64,000 nucleotides of DNA, taken from positions 124,001 to 188,000 of the forward strand of contig JAJDXK010000101.1 of the NCBI GenBank assembly GCA_022823305.1. The letters run 5' to 3'. Positions 46,746 through 57,130 of the stretch are shown in pieces; within the stretch, counting starts at the first letter, position 1, and every line of letters starts with the position of its first letter. Source of the DNA: Alphaproteobacteria bacterium. Its GTDB lineage: Bacteria; Pseudomonadota; Alphaproteobacteria; UBA828. The notes below the pieces were generated by a model. It made no database searches, was not told the origin of the DNA, and saw only the letters and a program-made list of their open reading frames with translations. The translations under genes were made by a program, and so were the position numbers.

Positions 46746-47543
46746 CTACTCGGCGGCCTGCCGCCCGATCGTCGGCGCCGGGTCCAGCGGCTTCAGCGCA
46801 TAGCCGCGCTCGGTCAGCGTGCCGCCGATGGTGGTGGCCAGCTCGACCGCGTTCGGCCCGTCCCCGTGCAGGCAGATGCTGCGCGCCGAGATCGGCACCC
46901 GCGCGCGGTTGATGCTCAGCGTGTTGCCGGTCTCCAGGAAGAGCCCCAGCTTCTCCCGGGTCTCGTCGAGGTCCGCGCCCTCGTTGGAGCGCTTGAGCAC
47001 GAGCGTGCCGTCGTCGTCGTAGGGGAGGTCGAAGTAGAGCTCCGGCACCACGTCGATGCCCATGGAGGCCGCAATCTTCGTCACCGCGTGGCGGTCCACC
47101 GGCGCCGGGTAGTAGATCATCGGCTCGGGACAGAGGTCGATCACCGCGCGGGAGAAGGCCTCGCCCAGCGCCTCGTCGCCGTTCAGCATCCGGTAGAGCG
47201 CGCCGTGCGGCTTGACGTGGTGCAGCGTCATGCCCTTGGCCTCCAGCGCCGCCCGGAGCGCGCCGCTCTGGTAGATCACGTAGGCGTAGAGCTCGTCCGG
47301 CGTGATCGCCATGACACGGCGGCCGAAGCCCATGAGGTCGGGCAGCCCCGGATGGGAGCCCACCGCCACCCCGTTCTCCTTGGCCAGCGCGATGGTCTTC
47401 ATCATGGTCACCGGGTCGCCGGCGTGGAAGCCGCAGGCGACGTTGGCGGTGGTGACGTGGGGCATGAGCGCCTCGTCCGCCCCCATGACCCAGTTGCCGA
47501 AGCTCTCGCCGCAATCGATGTTGATGTCGAATGTCCCGGCCAT
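46746..47543 (-). CDS. pxpA: 5-oxoprolinase subunit A (LamB/YcsF family)
   Basis: The 265-residue protein has DINIDCGESFGNW, NVACGFHAGDPVTM and HVKPHGALYR, the hallmark blocks of PxpA. In the three-subunit enzyme PxpABC it converts 5-oxoproline to glutamate with ATP. Subunits B and C are not adjacent. The GGCT-like gene at 43132 would produce 5-oxoproline. Confidence 0.92.
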   Translation of the reverse strand: MAGTFDINIDCGESFGNWVMGADEALMPHVTTANVACGFHAGDPVTMMKTIALAKENGVAVGSHPGLPDLMGFGRRVMAITPDELYAYVIYQSGALRAALEAKGMTLHHVKPHGALYRMLNGDEALGEAFSRAVIDLCPEPMIYYPAPVDRHAVTKIAASMGIDVVPELYFDLPYDDDGTLVLKRSNEGADLDETREKLGLFLETGNTLSINRARVPISARSICLHGDGPNAVELATTIGGTLTERGYALKPLDPAPTIGRQAAE

Positions 47544-47724
47544 GGCGCGGCCTCCTCGTCAGCGCATCTCTCGCCCCATCATGCCCCGGCCGGCCCCCGG
47601 CGGGAAGCCCGAAGAGCGGGAGCGCCGACCCGACCGGCGATGCGCCCGCACGTTGACGGCCGGGAGGCGCTGCCGCACAGTCAAGTCGTTGCACCGGAAT
47701 CGAGCGGGGGGCGTCGGACAGGGA

Positions 47725-50028
47725 ATGGCTGAGGACCTGCGTCAGGCGGCGCTGGACTACCACCGCGCGCCCAAGCCGGGGAAGCTCGGCATCCACGCGA
47801 CCAAGCGCATGACCACGCAGCGCGACCTGTCGCTGGCCTACAGCCCGGGCGTGGCGGCGGCGTGCGAGGAGATCGAGAAGGACGCCGCCTGCGTCTGGGA
47901 CTACACCGCCCGCGCCAACCTCGTGGCGGTGATCAGCAACGGCAGCGCCGTGCTCGGGCTCGGCGCCATCGGCGCGCTGGCCTCGAAGCCCGTCATGGAA
48001 GGAAAGGCCGTCCTCTTCAAGAGGTTCGCCAATATCGACGTGTTCGACCTGGAGGTCGACGAGACCGACGTCGACGGCTTCGTGGACACCGTCGCGCGCC
48101 TCGAGCCGACATTCGGCGCGATCAACCTCGAGGACATCAAGGCGCCGGAATGCTTCGAGATCGAGCGGCGCCTGAGGGAGCGCCTCAACATCCCGGTCTT
48201 CCACGACGACCAGCACGGCACCGCCATCTGCGTCGCCGCGGCCGCGCTCAACGCGCTCCGCGTCGTCGGCAAGGACATGGGCGCGGTGCGGCTGGTGTGC
48301 TCGGGCGCCGGCGCCGCGGCGATGGCCTGCCTCGACCTGCTGGGCGAGCTCGGCATCCCGCGCGGAAACATGGCGGTGTGCGACAGCAAGGGGGTGCTGC
48401 GCAGCGCCCGCGACGACCTCAACGAGCAGAAGCGGCGCTACGCGCTCGACACCGACGCCCGCACGCTCGACGAGGTGATCGAGGGCGCGGACATCTTCCT
48501 CGGGCTCTCCGGTCCCGGCACGTTGAGCCCGGCGATGGTCGAGACGATGGGGCCCAGGCCCATCATCCTGGCGCTCGCCAACCCCACGCCCGAGATCATG
48601 CCCGAGGACGCGCTCGCCGTGCGGGCGGATGCGATCATCGCCACCGGGCGCTCCGACTATCCCAACCAGGTCAACAACGTCCTCTGCTTCCCCTTCATCT
48701 TCCGCGGCGCGCTCGACTGCGGCGCGACCGAGATCAACACGGCGATGAAGCTCGCCTGCGTGCGCGCGATCGCCGATCTCGCCATGGCCGAATCGTCCGA
48801 CGTGGTGGCGGCCGCCTACGGCGACCAGTCGCTGACCTTCGGCGCGAACTACATCATTCCCAAGCCCTTCGATCCGCGCCTCATCTCGACCGTGCCGGTG
48901 GCGGTCGCCGAGGCGGCGATGGAAAGCGGCGTCGCGAGCCGCCCGATCGCCGATCTCGAAGCCTACCGCCACCGGCTTTCCGGCCTCGTGTTCCGCACCG
49001 GCTTCCTGATGAAGGCGGTGTTCGACCGGGCCAAGGCGGACCCGAAGCGGGTGGTCTATGCCGCCGGCGAGAACGACGGCGTGCTGCGGGCTGCGCAGCA
49101 GGCGATCGACGAGGGCATCGCCCGGCCCATCCTGATCGGCCGGCCCTTCCGCATCGAGGAGAAGATCGAGCGCCTGGCGCTCAGACTGAGGATCGGCGAG
49201 ACCGTCCAGGTCATCGATCCCGCGCGGTACGAGAAATACGAAAGCTATTGCCGGCTCTACCACGAGCTGATGGGGCGGCGCGGCGTCTCGCCCGCTGCGG
49301 CGCGCGTCGTGCTGCGCACGCAGGCGGCGGCGATCGCCTCGATGATGGTCCGCTGCGGCGATGCGGATGCCCTGATCGCCGGCCCCGCCGCCCTGTTCCG
49401 GCCGACCCTGCTGCATGTGCTGGACGTGATCGGCCTGCGGGAGGGGGTCTCGTCCGCGGCCGCGCTGGAGGTGCTGATCCTCACCAAGGGCGTGTTCTTC
49501 ATCACCGACACCGACGTCACCGAGGACCCCGAGCCCGAGCAGATCTGCCAGTCGGCGGTCCTCGCAGCCGAGCAGGTGCGCCGCTTCGGCATGACGCCGA
49601 AGATCGCGCTGCTCTCCGGCTCCAACTTCGGCAGCAACGACTTCGCCGCCTCGACCAAGATGCGGGAGGCGCTCAGGCTGCTGCACCGCCACGTGCCCGA
49701 TCTCGAGGCCGAGGGCGAGATGCTCGCCGATACCGCGCTCGACGAGACCGTCCGCGCGGAGATGTTCCCGAATTCCCGCCTCAAGGGGCAGGCCAACACG
49801 CTGGTGCTGCCCGACCTCGCCTCCGCCAACATCGCCTACAACATGGTCAAGGTGCTCTCCGACGGCATTTCGGTGGGCCCCATCCTGCTCGGCCTCGCGG
49901 CGCCGGCCTACGTTCTCCACGGCTCGACGACGACGCGCGGCGTGCTCAACATGACGGCGATCGCCACGGTCGAGGCGCAGACCCGTGCGGCGGAGGGCGA
50001 CGCCCCCGGATCGGCGACGGCAGACTGA
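47725..50028 (+). CDS. maeB: NADP-dependent malic enzyme with phosphotransacetylase-like domain
   Basis: The 767-residue protein has the malic enzyme domain first (about 1-420), with [34 protein letters not shown] and [12 protein letters not shown], and a C-terminal phosphotransacetylase-like domain including [16 protein letters not shown] and [16 protein letters not shown]. MaeB oxidatively decarboxylates malate to pyruvate; the C-terminal part senses acetyl-CoA. ATG 47725 precedes [13 protein letters not shown], the family start. Confidence 0.95.
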   Translation: MAEDLRQAALDYHRAPKPGKLGIHATKRMTTQRDLSLAYSPGVAAACEEIEKDAACVWDYTARANLVAVISNGSAVLGLGAIGALASKPVMEGKAVLFKRFANIDVFDLEVDETDVDGFVDTVARLEPTFGAINLEDIKAPECFEIERRLRERLNIPVFHDDQHGTAICVAAAALNALRVVGKDMGAVRLVCSGAGAAAMACLDLLGELGIPRGNMAVCDSKGVLRSARDDLNEQKRRYALDTDARTLDEVIEGADIFLGLSGPGTLSPAMVETMGPRPIILALANPTPEIMPEDALAVRADAIIATGRSDYPNQVNNVLCFPFIFRGALDCGATEINTAMKLACVRAIADLAMAESSDVVAAAYGDQSLTFGANYIIPKPFDPRLISTVPVAVAEAAMESGVASRPIADLEAYRHRLSGLVFRTGFLMKAVFDRAKADPKRVVYAAGENDGVLRAAQQAIDEGIARPILIGRPFRIEEKIERLALRLRIGETVQVIDPARYEKYESYCRLYHELMGRRGVSPAAARVVLRTQAAAIASMMVRCGDADALIAGPAALFRPTLLHVLDVIGLREGVSSAAALEVLILTKGVFFITDTDVTEDPEPEQICQSAVLAAEQVRRFGMTPKIALLSGSNFGSNDFAASTKMREALRLLHRHVPDLEAEGEMLADTALDETVRAEMFPNSRLKGQANTLVLPDLASANIAYNMVKVLSDGISVGPILLGLAAPAYVLHGSTTTRGVLNMTAIATVEAQTRAAEGDAPGSATAD

Positions 50029-50138
50029 CCCGGCGCGCGATCGCGCGGCCCGGCTGCACCGGGCGCCGTGGAGGCTGGCAGGCGGGGGCGGTTCTTGCTA
50101 CAAGGGCGCCGTTCCCCCGGATCCGTCGGACTTGCGGC

Positions 50139-50756
50139 ATGAGCCAGCCCACGCGCACGGCCCGCGTCGAGCGGGTGACCAAGGAGACCAGCATTTCCGT
50201 CAGCGTCGATCTCGACGGCAGCGGCCGCTCCGAGATCGCGACCGGAATCGGCTTCTTCGACCACATGCTGGAGCAGCTCTCGCGCCACAGCCTGATCGAC
50301 ATCGCCTGCGAGGCGAAGGGCGACATCGACGTGACCCTGCACCACACGGTGGAGGACACCGGGCTCGCGCTCGGCGAGGCGGTAAGCCAGGCGCTCGGCG
50401 AGCGGCGCGGCATCCGCCGCTACGGCAGCGCCGTGATCCCGATGGACGAGACCTGCGCGCGCGTCTCGCTGGATGCGAGCAACCGGCCCTATCTGGTCTG
50501 GCGGGTCCAGTTCCCGAGACCCAGGCTCGACGGCATGGACACCGAGCACTTCAAGGAGTGGTTCCAGGCCTTCGCGCAGAGCGCAGGCCTCACGCTGCAC
50601 GTCGAGCTGCTCTACGGCGAGAACAGCCACCACATGATCGAGGCCTGCTACAAGGGCCTCGCGCGGGCGCTGCGTCAGGCGGTCGAGCCCGACCCCCGCA
50701 TGAGCGGCGAGATTCCCTCGACCAAGGGCGTGCTCGGGGGCAGCCTGGAGGTCTAG
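50139..50756 (+). CDS. hisB: Imidazoleglycerol-phosphate dehydratase
   Basis: The 205-residue protein has [31 protein letters not shown] and [19 protein letters not shown], the metal-binding histidine pairs of HisB. It makes imidazole-acetol phosphate. It is the first gene of the his group here, 110 bases downstream of maeB. Confidence 0.97.
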   Translation: MSQPTRTARVERVTKETSISVSVDLDGSGRSEIATGIGFFDHMLEQLSRHSLIDIACEAKGDIDVTLHHTVEDTGLALGEAVSQALGERRGIRRYGSAVIPMDETCARVSLDASNRPYLVWRVQFPRPRLDGMDTEHFKEWFQAFAQSAGLTLHVELLYGENSHHMIEACYKGLARALRQAVEPDPRMSGEIPSTKGVLGGSLEV

Positions 50757-50760
50757 GGCT

Positions 50761-51237
50761 GTGCGCTTCTACACGGTCCATGTGCCGGCCGGCGAGGGCG
50801 GCAGCGACGGCGCGCAGCTCGGCCGCGCGGTGCTCGTCCGCGAAGGCTTCAACTGGCTCGCCTTCTTCTTCGCGCCCTTCTGGGCCCTGGCGGAGGGGCT
50901 GTGGCTCGCGGCCGTGCCGCTGATCGCGGCGCTGGCGGCGATCATCGCGGTGCCGGAAGTGCTCGGCCTCGGGCCGGTCTGGCCCGCGCTGCTCGGTCTC
51001 GGCTACGGCGTGCTCGCCGGCATGTCGGGCAACGACCTGCGCCGTGCCGCGCTCGCCGCGCGCGGCTATCGCCTGGTCGAGGTGGTGGCGGCGCCGGGCC
51101 GGGCGCAGGCGCTGATCCGCTATGCCGAGGCTGCCGCCTTCGCCCCGACCGCGACGCCGCGGGCGACGCCGGCGGCAGCCGGGACCCGTGCTCCCGGCGC
51201 GCTCGACCTCGGCCCGAGCCCCGGCTTCTGGAGCTGA
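50761..51237 (+). CDS. DUF2628 domain membrane protein in the his operon
   Basis: This 158-residue protein starts RFYTVHVPAG, continues with REGFNWLAFFFAPFWALAEGLW (DUF2628 core), two hydrophobic segments and an Ala/Pro-rich C-terminus. Function is unknown; the place between hisB and hisH recurs in Rhodospirillales-type genomes from memory. It starts 4 bases after hisB with GTG. Confidence 0.85.
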   Translation: MRFYTVHVPAGEGGSDGAQLGRAVLVREGFNWLAFFFAPFWALAEGLWLAAVPLIAALAAIIAVPEVLGLGPVWPALLGLGYGVLAGMSGNDLRRAALAARGYRLVEVVAAPGRAQALIRYAEAAAFAPTATPRATPAAAGTRAPGALDLGPSPGFWS

Positions 51238-51243
51238 GCCGCC

Positions 51244-51888
51244 GTGACCACCGCGATCATCGACTACGGCTCGGGCAACCTGCGCTCCGCCGCCAAGGCC
51301 TTCGAGCGGGCTGCTGCCGACGCCACCCCGGCGGAGCCGGTGCTGGTGACCGAGGACGCGGAGCAGGTGCGCCGCGCGGAACGGATCGTGCTGCCCGGCG
51401 TCGGCGCCTTCGCCGACTGCAAGGCGGGCCTAGCCGCGCGCGCGGGCATGATCGAGGCGCTGGAGGACGCGGTGCTGCGGCGCGGCGTGCCCTTCCTCGG
51501 CATCTGCGTCGGCATGCAGCTCATGGCGCGCGTCGGCCGCGAGCACGGCGAGCACGAGGGGCTCGGCTGGATCGACGGCGAGGTCGTGCCGCTGGAGCCC
51601 GGGGACGCGACGCTCAAGGTGCCCCACATGGGCTGGAACGATCTCGCGCTCGCCAACGGCGGCCACCCGATCCTCGCAGGGCTGGCGAGCGGGTCGCACG
51701 CCTATTTCGTCCACGGCTACGGGCTCGCCTGCCGCGAGCCTCGAGAGGTCCTTGCGACCGTGGACTACGGCGGCACCGTCACCGCGGTCGCGGGCCGCGA
51801 CAACATGGTCGGCACCCAGTTCCACCCTGAGAAGAGCCAGGCGGTGGGCCTCGCGGTGATCGGCAACTTCCTGCGGTGGCGGCCATGA
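51244..51888 (+). CDS. hisH: Imidazole glycerol phosphate synthase, glutaminase subunit
   Basis: The 214-residue GATase1 has C88 in [11 protein letters not shown] and H194/E196 in QFHPEKSQ. It feeds ammonia to HisF, encoded at 53198. The stop overlaps the following GNAT start by 4 bases. Confidence 0.97.
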   Translation: MTTAIIDYGSGNLRSAAKAFERAAADATPAEPVLVTEDAEQVRRAERIVLPGVGAFADCKAGLAARAGMIEALEDAVLRRGVPFLGICVGMQLMARVGREHGEHEGLGWIDGEVVPLEPGDATLKVPHMGWNDLALANGGHPILAGLASGSHAYFVHGYGLACREPREVLATVDYGGTVTAVAGRDNMVGTQFHPEKSQAVGLAVIGNFLRWRP

Positions 51889-52457
51889 GCGAGGCGGCGA
51901 CCGCAGAGCCGCGCATCGAGGTCGCCATGGTCGAGCGGCTGGGCAAGCGCGAGCTCGCCGAGCTGTGCGACGCCGCCGCGCTTGCGATCAACGACGGCGC
52001 CGGCTTCGGCTGGGTGAGCCCGCCCCAGCCCGAGGCCTTCGAGCGCTACTGGCGGGGCGTCACCGTGGTGCCGGAGCGGGTGCTCTTCGTCGGCCGCCTG
52101 GACGGCGTGGTGGCGGGCTCGGTGCAGCTGGTCTCGGCGCCGCCGCAAAAGGAGGCGTGGCGTCTCTCGTGCCTCGTCGACACCCACTTCGTGGCGCCCT
52201 GGGCGCGCGGGCACGGGCTCGCCCGGCTGCTGCTGGAGGCGGTGGAGGCGGAGGCCCGGTCGCGCGGCTTCCGGGTGGTGAACCTGAGCGTGCGCGTGAC
52301 GCAGGAGGCTGCCATCGCGCTCTACGAGTCGCTCGGCTTCGAGCGCTGGGGCACGCACCCGAAGTACGCCCACGTCGACGGCGAACCCGTCGCCGGCCAC
52401 TACTACTGCAAGGAGCTGGCGCAGCCTGCGGGCCGGCCTTCCGGCGCCGCACCATGA
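51885..52457 (+). CDS. GNAT family N-acetyltransferase
   Basis: The 190-residue protein has [25 protein letters not shown], the acetyl-CoA pyrophosphate loop (ARGHGLAR), and [14 protein letters not shown], typical GNAT C-terminus. Substrate unknown. It is translationally coupled both to hisH and hisA (4-base overlaps), so it is an integral part of the his operon. Confidence 0.9.
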   Translation: MSEAATAEPRIEVAMVERLGKRELAELCDAAALAINDGAGFGWVSPPQPEAFERYWRGVTVVPERVLFVGRLDGVVAGSVQLVSAPPQKEAWRLSCLVDTHFVAPWARGHGLARLLLEAVEAEARSRGFRVVNLSVRVTQEAAIALYESLGFERWGTHPKYAHVDGEPVAGHYYCKELAQPAGRPSGAAP

Positions 52458-53179
52458 TCCTCTTCCCCGCCATCGACCTGAAGGACGGCGCCTGCGTCAG
52501 GCTGGTGCAGGGCGACATGGCGCGGGCGACGGTCTTCTCCGACGACCCGCCGGCGCAGGCGCGGGCCTTCGCCGCCGCCGGCTTCTCCTGGCTCCACGTC
52601 GTCGACCTCGACGGCGCCTTCGCCGGCAAGCCGGTCAACGGCGGCGCGGTCGGCGCGATCCTCGAGGCGATCGACGTGCCCGTCCAGCTCGGCGGCGGCA
52701 TCCGCGACATGGCCACCATCGAGGCCTGGCTCGCGCGCGGCGTGCAGCGGGTGGTCCTCGGCACCGTGGCGGTGCGCGAGCCTGAGCTCGTGCGCGAGGC
52801 CTGCCGCGCCTTCCCCGGCCGGGTCGCCGTCGGCATCGACGCCCGCGACGGCCGTGTCGCGGTCGAGGGCTGGGCCGAGACGGTGGAGATCGAGGCGCTG
52901 GAGCTCGCGCGCCGCTTCGAGGACGCCGGTGCGGCCGTGATCGTCCACACCGACATCGCCCGCGACGGCGCGCTGGAAGGGGTCGCGGCGGCGGCGACCG
53001 GGGCCCTGGCGCGGGCACTGACGACACCGGTCGTCGCCTCCGGCGGCGTCGCCTCCCACGCCGACCTGGACGCGCTCAAGGCCCACGAGGCGGACGGCGT
53101 CTGCGGCGTGATCTGTGGCCGCGCGCTCTACGACGGGCGCATCGACCCGGCGCAGGCGCTGGCGCAGCTCGCCGCCTGA
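52454..53179 (+). CDS. hisA: Phosphoribosylformimino-aminoimidazole carboxamide ribotide isomerase
   Basis: The 241-residue TIM barrel has D8 in [21 protein letters not shown] and [10 protein letters not shown], the catalytic and phosphate-binding parts. It catalyses the Amadori isomerisation before HisF/HisH. Confidence 0.97.
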   Translation: MILFPAIDLKDGACVRLVQGDMARATVFSDDPPAQARAFAAAGFSWLHVVDLDGAFAGKPVNGGAVGAILEAIDVPVQLGGGIRDMATIEAWLARGVQRVVLGTVAVREPELVREACRAFPGRVAVGIDARDGRVAVEGWAETVEIEALELARRFEDAGAAVIVHTDIARDGALEGVAAAATGALARALTTPVVASGGVASHADLDALKAHEADGVCGVICGRALYDGRIDPAQALAQLAA

Positions 53180-53197
53180 GCCCTCCGAGCCCGCGCC

Positions 53198-53971
53198 ATG
53201 CTGAAGATGCGCGTCATCCCGTGCCTGGACGTCCACGCCGGCCGCGTGGTCAAGGGCGTGCGCTTCGTGGACCTGGTGGACGCGGGCGACCCGGTGGAGC
53301 AGGCCCGGGTCTACGACGGGCAGGGGGCGGATGAGCTCTGCTTCCTCGACATCACCGCGTCGCACGAGGGCCGCGAGACGATCTACGACGTGGTCGCCGG
53401 CACCGCCGAGGCGTGCTTCATGCCGCTCACCGTCGGCGGCGGCGTGCGCGCCATCGAGGACGTGCGCGCGCTGCTGCTGGCGGGCGCCGACAAGGTCTCG
53501 ATCAACACCGCCGCGGTGTTCAATCCGGCCTTCGTGGCCGAGGCGGCGGAGAAGTTCGGCACCCAGTGCATCGTCGTCGCCATCGACGCCAAGCGCCGCG
53601 AGGGCGGCGGCTTCGAGATCTTCACCCACGGCGGGCGCAAGCCCACCGGGATCGACGCCATCCAGTGGGCGCGGCAGATGGCCGAGGCCGGCGCCGGCGA
53701 GATTCTGCTGACCTCGATGGACCGGGACGGCACCCGTGTGGGCTTCGATCTGGAGCTCACGCGGGCGGTGGCCGACGCGGTCACGATCCCGGTCATCGCG
53801 TCGGGCGGCGTCGGCACGCTGGACCATCTGGTGGAGGGCATCCGCGACGGCCACGCGACCGCGGTGCTCGCCGCCTCGATCTTCCACTTCGGCACCCACT
53901 CCATCGGCGAGGCCAAGGCGCACATGCGTGCCGCCGGTGTCCCGGTGCGGCCCGAGACGGCGCAACCATGA
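53198..53971 (+). CDS. hisF: Imidazole glycerol phosphate synthase, cyclase subunit
   Basis: The 257-residue TIM barrel has catalytic D11 in [16 protein letters not shown] and the second aspartate in TSMDRDGT, with [10 protein letters not shown] and SGGVGTLDH phosphate loops. It forms the synthase with HisH. Confidence 0.97.
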   Translation: MLKMRVIPCLDVHAGRVVKGVRFVDLVDAGDPVEQARVYDGQGADELCFLDITASHEGRETIYDVVAGTAEACFMPLTVGGGVRAIEDVRALLLAGADKVSINTAAVFNPAFVAEAAEKFGTQCIVVAIDAKRREGGGFEIFTHGGRKPTGIDAIQWARQMAEAGAGEILLTSMDRDGTRVGFDLELTRAVADAVTIPVIASGGVGTLDHLVEGIRDGHATAVLAASIFHFGTHSIGEAKAHMRAAGVPVRPETAQP

Positions 53972-54023
53972 CGGCGCGCGGGAAATCTGATACCCAGTCC
54001 CGCGCGGCGGATCGGGGCAGGTG

Positions 54024-54371
54024 ATGGCGAAGGCGCGGAGCGGAGGCATCGTCGAGGAGCTGTTCGATATCATCGAGCAGCGCAAGGAGGGCGATCCCGA
54101 GGCCTCCTACGTCGCGCGCACCTTCGCGCGCGGGCGCGAGCACGTGGCCAAGAAGGTGGGCGAGGAGGGGGTCGAGGTGGCGCTCGCCGGCGCCCTCGGC
54201 GACCGCAAGGGCGTCGTCTCGGAGAGCGCGGACCTGCTCTTTCACCTCCTGATCCTGTGGTCGGACACGGGCGTTCAGCCTGCCGACGTGTTCGACGAAC
54301 TCTCGAAGCGGCGCGGCGTCTCCGGACTGGCGCGGGAGGCCGGCAAGCGCAGAGCCGGGAACAAGCGATGA
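54024..54371 (+). CDS. hisE: Phosphoribosyl-ATP pyrophosphatase
   Basis: The 115-residue protein has [20 protein letters not shown], the EEGVEVALA metal motif and [13 protein letters not shown], matching HisE (MazG-like). ATG 54024 is used; the GTG three bases earlier is an alternative. HIT follows with a 4-base overlap. Confidence 0.96.
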   Translation: MAKARSGGIVEELFDIIEQRKEGDPEASYVARTFARGREHVAKKVGEEGVEVALAGALGDRKGVVSESADLLFHLLILWSDTGVQPADVFDELSKRRGVSGLAREAGKRRAGNKR

Positions 54372-54730
54372 GCTACGACGAGAACAACATCTTCGCGAAG
54401 ATCCTGCGCGGCGAGATCCCCAACGACACCGTGTACGAGGACGACGCGGTGCTGGCCTTCAACGACATCGCGCCGCAGGCGCCGGTGCACGTGCTGGTGA
54501 TCCCCAAGGGGCCTTACGTCTCGCTCGACGACTTCACGCGAGATGCCCCGGCCGAAGAGGTCGGGCGCTTCTTCAAGACGGTGGGCGAGATCGCCCGCTC
54601 GCTCGGGCTCGACGGCGGGGGCTTCCGCACCATCGCCAACACCGGCGCCGACGGCGGTCAGGAGGTGCCCCACTTCCACGTCCACATCTGCGGCGGCCGC
54701 CGCCTCGGGCGCATGATCGCGAAGGCCTGA
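54368..54730 (+). CDS. HIT family (HinT) nucleotide hydrolase/purine phosphoramidase
   Basis: The 120-residue protein has the histidine triad H102-x-H104-x-H106 in VPHFHVHICGG and the N-terminal NIFAKILRGEIPND, ending LGRMIAKA. HinT hydrolyses AMP-lysine-like phosphoramidates. It closes the his operon. Confidence 0.95.
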   Translation: MSYDENNIFAKILRGEIPNDTVYEDDAVLAFNDIAPQAPVHVLVIPKGPYVSLDDFTRDAPAEEVGRFFKTVGEIARSLGLDGGGFRTIANTGADGGQEVPHFHVHICGGRRLGRMIAKA

Positions 54731-54749
54731 GCCTCCCCCGGCCGATCCT

Positions 54750-56270
54750 CTACCCGTAAGGGCCGATGCGGCGATAGGAGAGCGCCTCGGCGACGTGCGC
54801 GCGCCTCACCGTCTCGGCGCCGGCGAGGTCCGCGATGGTGCGCGCCACCCGCAGCACGCGGTGATGGCCGCGCGCCGACAGCCTGAGCCGGTCGGTCGCC
54901 TCGGTCAGCAACGCCCGCCCTTCCTCGTCGGGTGTCGCGATGCTGGCCAGCAGCTCGCCTTCCGCCTCGGCGTTGGTGCGCAGCTCGGGCGCCGCATCGA
55001 GTGCCTCGAAGCGCGCCCGCTGGAGGGCACGGGCGGCGGCGACCCTGCGCGCCACCTCGGCCGAGCCCTCGGCCGGCGGCGGCAGGGTGAGGTCGGCGGC
55101 GGAAAGCTCCGGCACCTCCGCGTGCAGGTCGATGCGGTCGTAGAGGGGCCCCGAGATTCGCACCTGATAGTCGCGGGCGCAGTGCGGCGCGCGCGAGCAG
55201 GCGCGCGCGGGGTCGGAGAGGTAGCCGCAGCGGCAGGGGTTCATGGCGGCGATCAGCTGAAAGCGCGCCGGGTAGCGCACGTGGGCGTTGGCGCGGGCGA
55301 CCGCCACGGCGCCACTCTCGATCGGCTGGCGCAGCGCATCGAGCACGGGGCGGGGGAACTCGGGCAGCTCGTCCAGGAAGAGGACGCCGAGATGGGCGAG
55401 CGAGACCTCGCCCGGCCTGGCGCGGACGCCGCCGCCCACCATCGCCGCCATCGAAGCCGAATGGTGCGGGTCGCGGAAGGGGCGGCTGCGGGTGAGCCCG
55501 CTGCCGTCGAGCAGGCCCGCGACCGAGGCGATCATGCTGACGCTGAGCGCCTCCTCCGGCGCGAGCGGCGGCAGGATGCCGGGGAGGCGCTGGGCCAGCA
55601 TCGACTTGCCGGTGCCGGGCGGGCCGATCATCAGCAGGTTGTGGGCGCCGGCGGCGGCCACCTCGAGGGCGCGCTTGACCGTCTCCTGCCCCTTGATGTC
55701 GCGCAGGTCGGGGTAGCGCGGCGGCTCGGCCAGCGCCGCCGGCGCGGGCGGCGCCTGCAGCTGGGTGCCCTTGAAGTGATTGATGAGCGCCAGCAGGTCC
55801 GTCGGCGCCACCACCTCGCCGCCGCCGGCCCAGACGGCCTCGGCGCCGTTCGCCGCCGGGCAGATCAGGCCGCGCTCGCGCGCGTTCGCGCCGATGGCGG
55901 CGGGCAGCACGCCGGTCACCCGAATCAGCGCGCCGTCGAGCCCGAGCTCGCCGAGCGCGACGTAGTTCGCGAGATCGTCCGCCGTTAGCACCTCCATCGC
56001 CACCAGGAGCCCGAGCGCGATGGCTAGGTCGAAGTGGCTGCCCTCCTTCTGCATGTCCGCCGGCGCCAGGTTCACGGTGATCCGCTTCGCCGGCAGCGCG
56101 AGGCCCAGGCCCGCGAGCGCGCCCCGCACCCGCTCCCGGCTCTCGGCCACCGCCTTGTCCGGCAGGCCCACGACCGTGAACGCGGGCAGGCCCGCGCCGA
56201 TGTGCACCTGCACGTCGACCGGCAGCGCCTCGATCCCCTGGAAGGCGACGGTCTCGATATGGGCAACCAT
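54750..56270 (-). CDS. comM: YifB/ComM family Mg-chelatase-like AAA ATPase
   Basis: The 506-residue protein has the N-terminal ChlI-like domain (HIETVAFQGIEALPVDVQVHI, GLPDKAVAESRERVRGAL), the Walker A IGPPGTGKSML, VLFLDELPEFPRPVLDALRQ and a C-terminal cysteine-containing CRCGYLSD region followed by a helical part with LSARGHHRVLRVARTIADL. ComM drives branch migration in recombination and transformation. ATG 56270 is chosen; the frame extends upstream without homology. Confidence 0.93.
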   Translation of the reverse strand: MVAHIETVAFQGIEALPVDVQVHIGAGLPAFTVVGLPDKAVAESRERVRGALAGLGLALPAKRITVNLAPADMQKEGSHFDLAIALGLLVAMEVLTADDLANYVALGELGLDGALIRVTGVLPAAIGANARERGLICPAANGAEAVWAGGGEVVAPTDLLALINHFKGTQLQAPPAPAALAEPPRYPDLRDIKGQETVKRALEVAAAGAHNLLMIGPPGTGKSMLAQRLPGILPPLAPEEALSVSMIASVAGLLDGSGLTRSRPFRDPHHSASMAAMVGGGVRARPGEVSLAHLGVLFLDELPEFPRPVLDALRQPIESGAVAVARANAHVRYPARFQLIAAMNPCRCGYLSDPARACSRAPHCARDYQVRISGPLYDRIDLHAEVPELSAADLTLPPPAEGSAEVARRVAAARALQRARFEALDAAPELRTNAEAEGELLASIATPDEEGRALLTEATDRLRLSARGHHRVLRVARTIADLAGAETVRRAHVAEALSYRRIGPYG

Positions 56271-56428
56271 GCGGCGCGTCCGGCCCCTCGGATTGACATG
56301 GATCAAGGATGAGGTGCGAACGTACGCCGAGTGCGTCGCGAGGTACAGGTGCTGCGCGGCAAGCCGCGAGCGCTCCGCGTCCCGGGTCGATACTGGCCCG
56401 CGGGCGGGGCGGGGGCTATTCTCGAACC

Positions 56429-57130
56429 ATGCCGGGCGCTGTCGAACACTGGGGGCTGAGCAGCGATCTTGCGGTGCTGGACCGGCTCGTCGAGGTCGAG
56501 GGGCGCGCGCTGATCGATGTCGGCTGCGGCGCCGGCGCGCTGGCGCGGGCGCTGGCCGAGCGCGGCGCCAGCGTACTCGGCGTCGAGCCCGACCCGGTGC
56601 AGGCCGGGAAGAATCGTGCAGCACCGGAGACGGCGGGCGTGACCTTCGCCGAAGCGCGGGCGGAGGCGCTTCCGGCCGCCGACGGAACGGCCGACGGGGT
56701 GCTCTTCGGCCGTTCTCTCCACCATGTGCCCGAGGCCGCCATGCGGCCTGCGCTCGAGGAGGCGAAGCGGGTGCTCGGCCCCGGCGGCTTCGTCTACGTG
56801 CTGGAGCCGGTGATGGCGGGGCCCTTCTCGGCCGTCATGAAGCCCTTCCACGACGAGACCGAGGTGCGCCGGCAGGCGCGCGAGGCGCTGCTGGAATCGG
56901 CGCCGCTCTTCGCCGGGACGCGCGAGGTCCATTATGAGGTCGAGCGGCGTTTCGAGAGCCATGACGAATTCGTCGAGCTCTTCTCGGGCCTCAGCTACAA
57001 CAGCTACGGCGCGGATGCGGTGCGCAGCGGGACCGTGAAGCGTCTCTTCGAGGCCGGCCGCACGGAGGCGGGCGACTACGCCTTCGTGCAACCGATGCGG
57101 GTCGACCTGTTCCACACCGCTCCCGCATGA
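56429..57130 (+). CDS. Class I SAM-dependent methyltransferase
   Basis: The 233-residue protein has the SAM-binding glycine motif IDVGCGAGALARAL, the acidic residue in LGVEPDP, and FGRSLHHVPEAAMRPALEEAKRVL, a Methyltransf_11 pattern. Substrate unknown. It overlaps nnr by 4 bases. Confidence 0.9.
   Translation: MPGAVEHWGLSSDLAVLDRLVEVEGRALIDVGCGAGALARALAERGASVLGVEPDPVQAGKNRAAPETAGVTFAEARAEALPAADGTADGVLFGRSLHHVPEAAMRPALEEAKRVLGPGGFVYVLEPVMAGPFSAVMKPFHDETEVRRQAREALLESAPLFAGTREVHYEVERRFESHDEFVELFSGLSYNSYGADAVRSGTVKRLFEAGRTEAGDYAFVQPMRVDLFHTAPA

Noticed and set aside
46426-49920. A 1,164-codon open frame on the minus strand across pxpA and maeB
   Set aside because: It spans genes in other frames with strong family matches and shows only low-complexity sequence.
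47862-50138. A plus-strand frame joined upstream of hisB
   Set aside because: The part before the hisB ATG at 50139 is an out-of-frame reading of maeB; only the hisB part is real.
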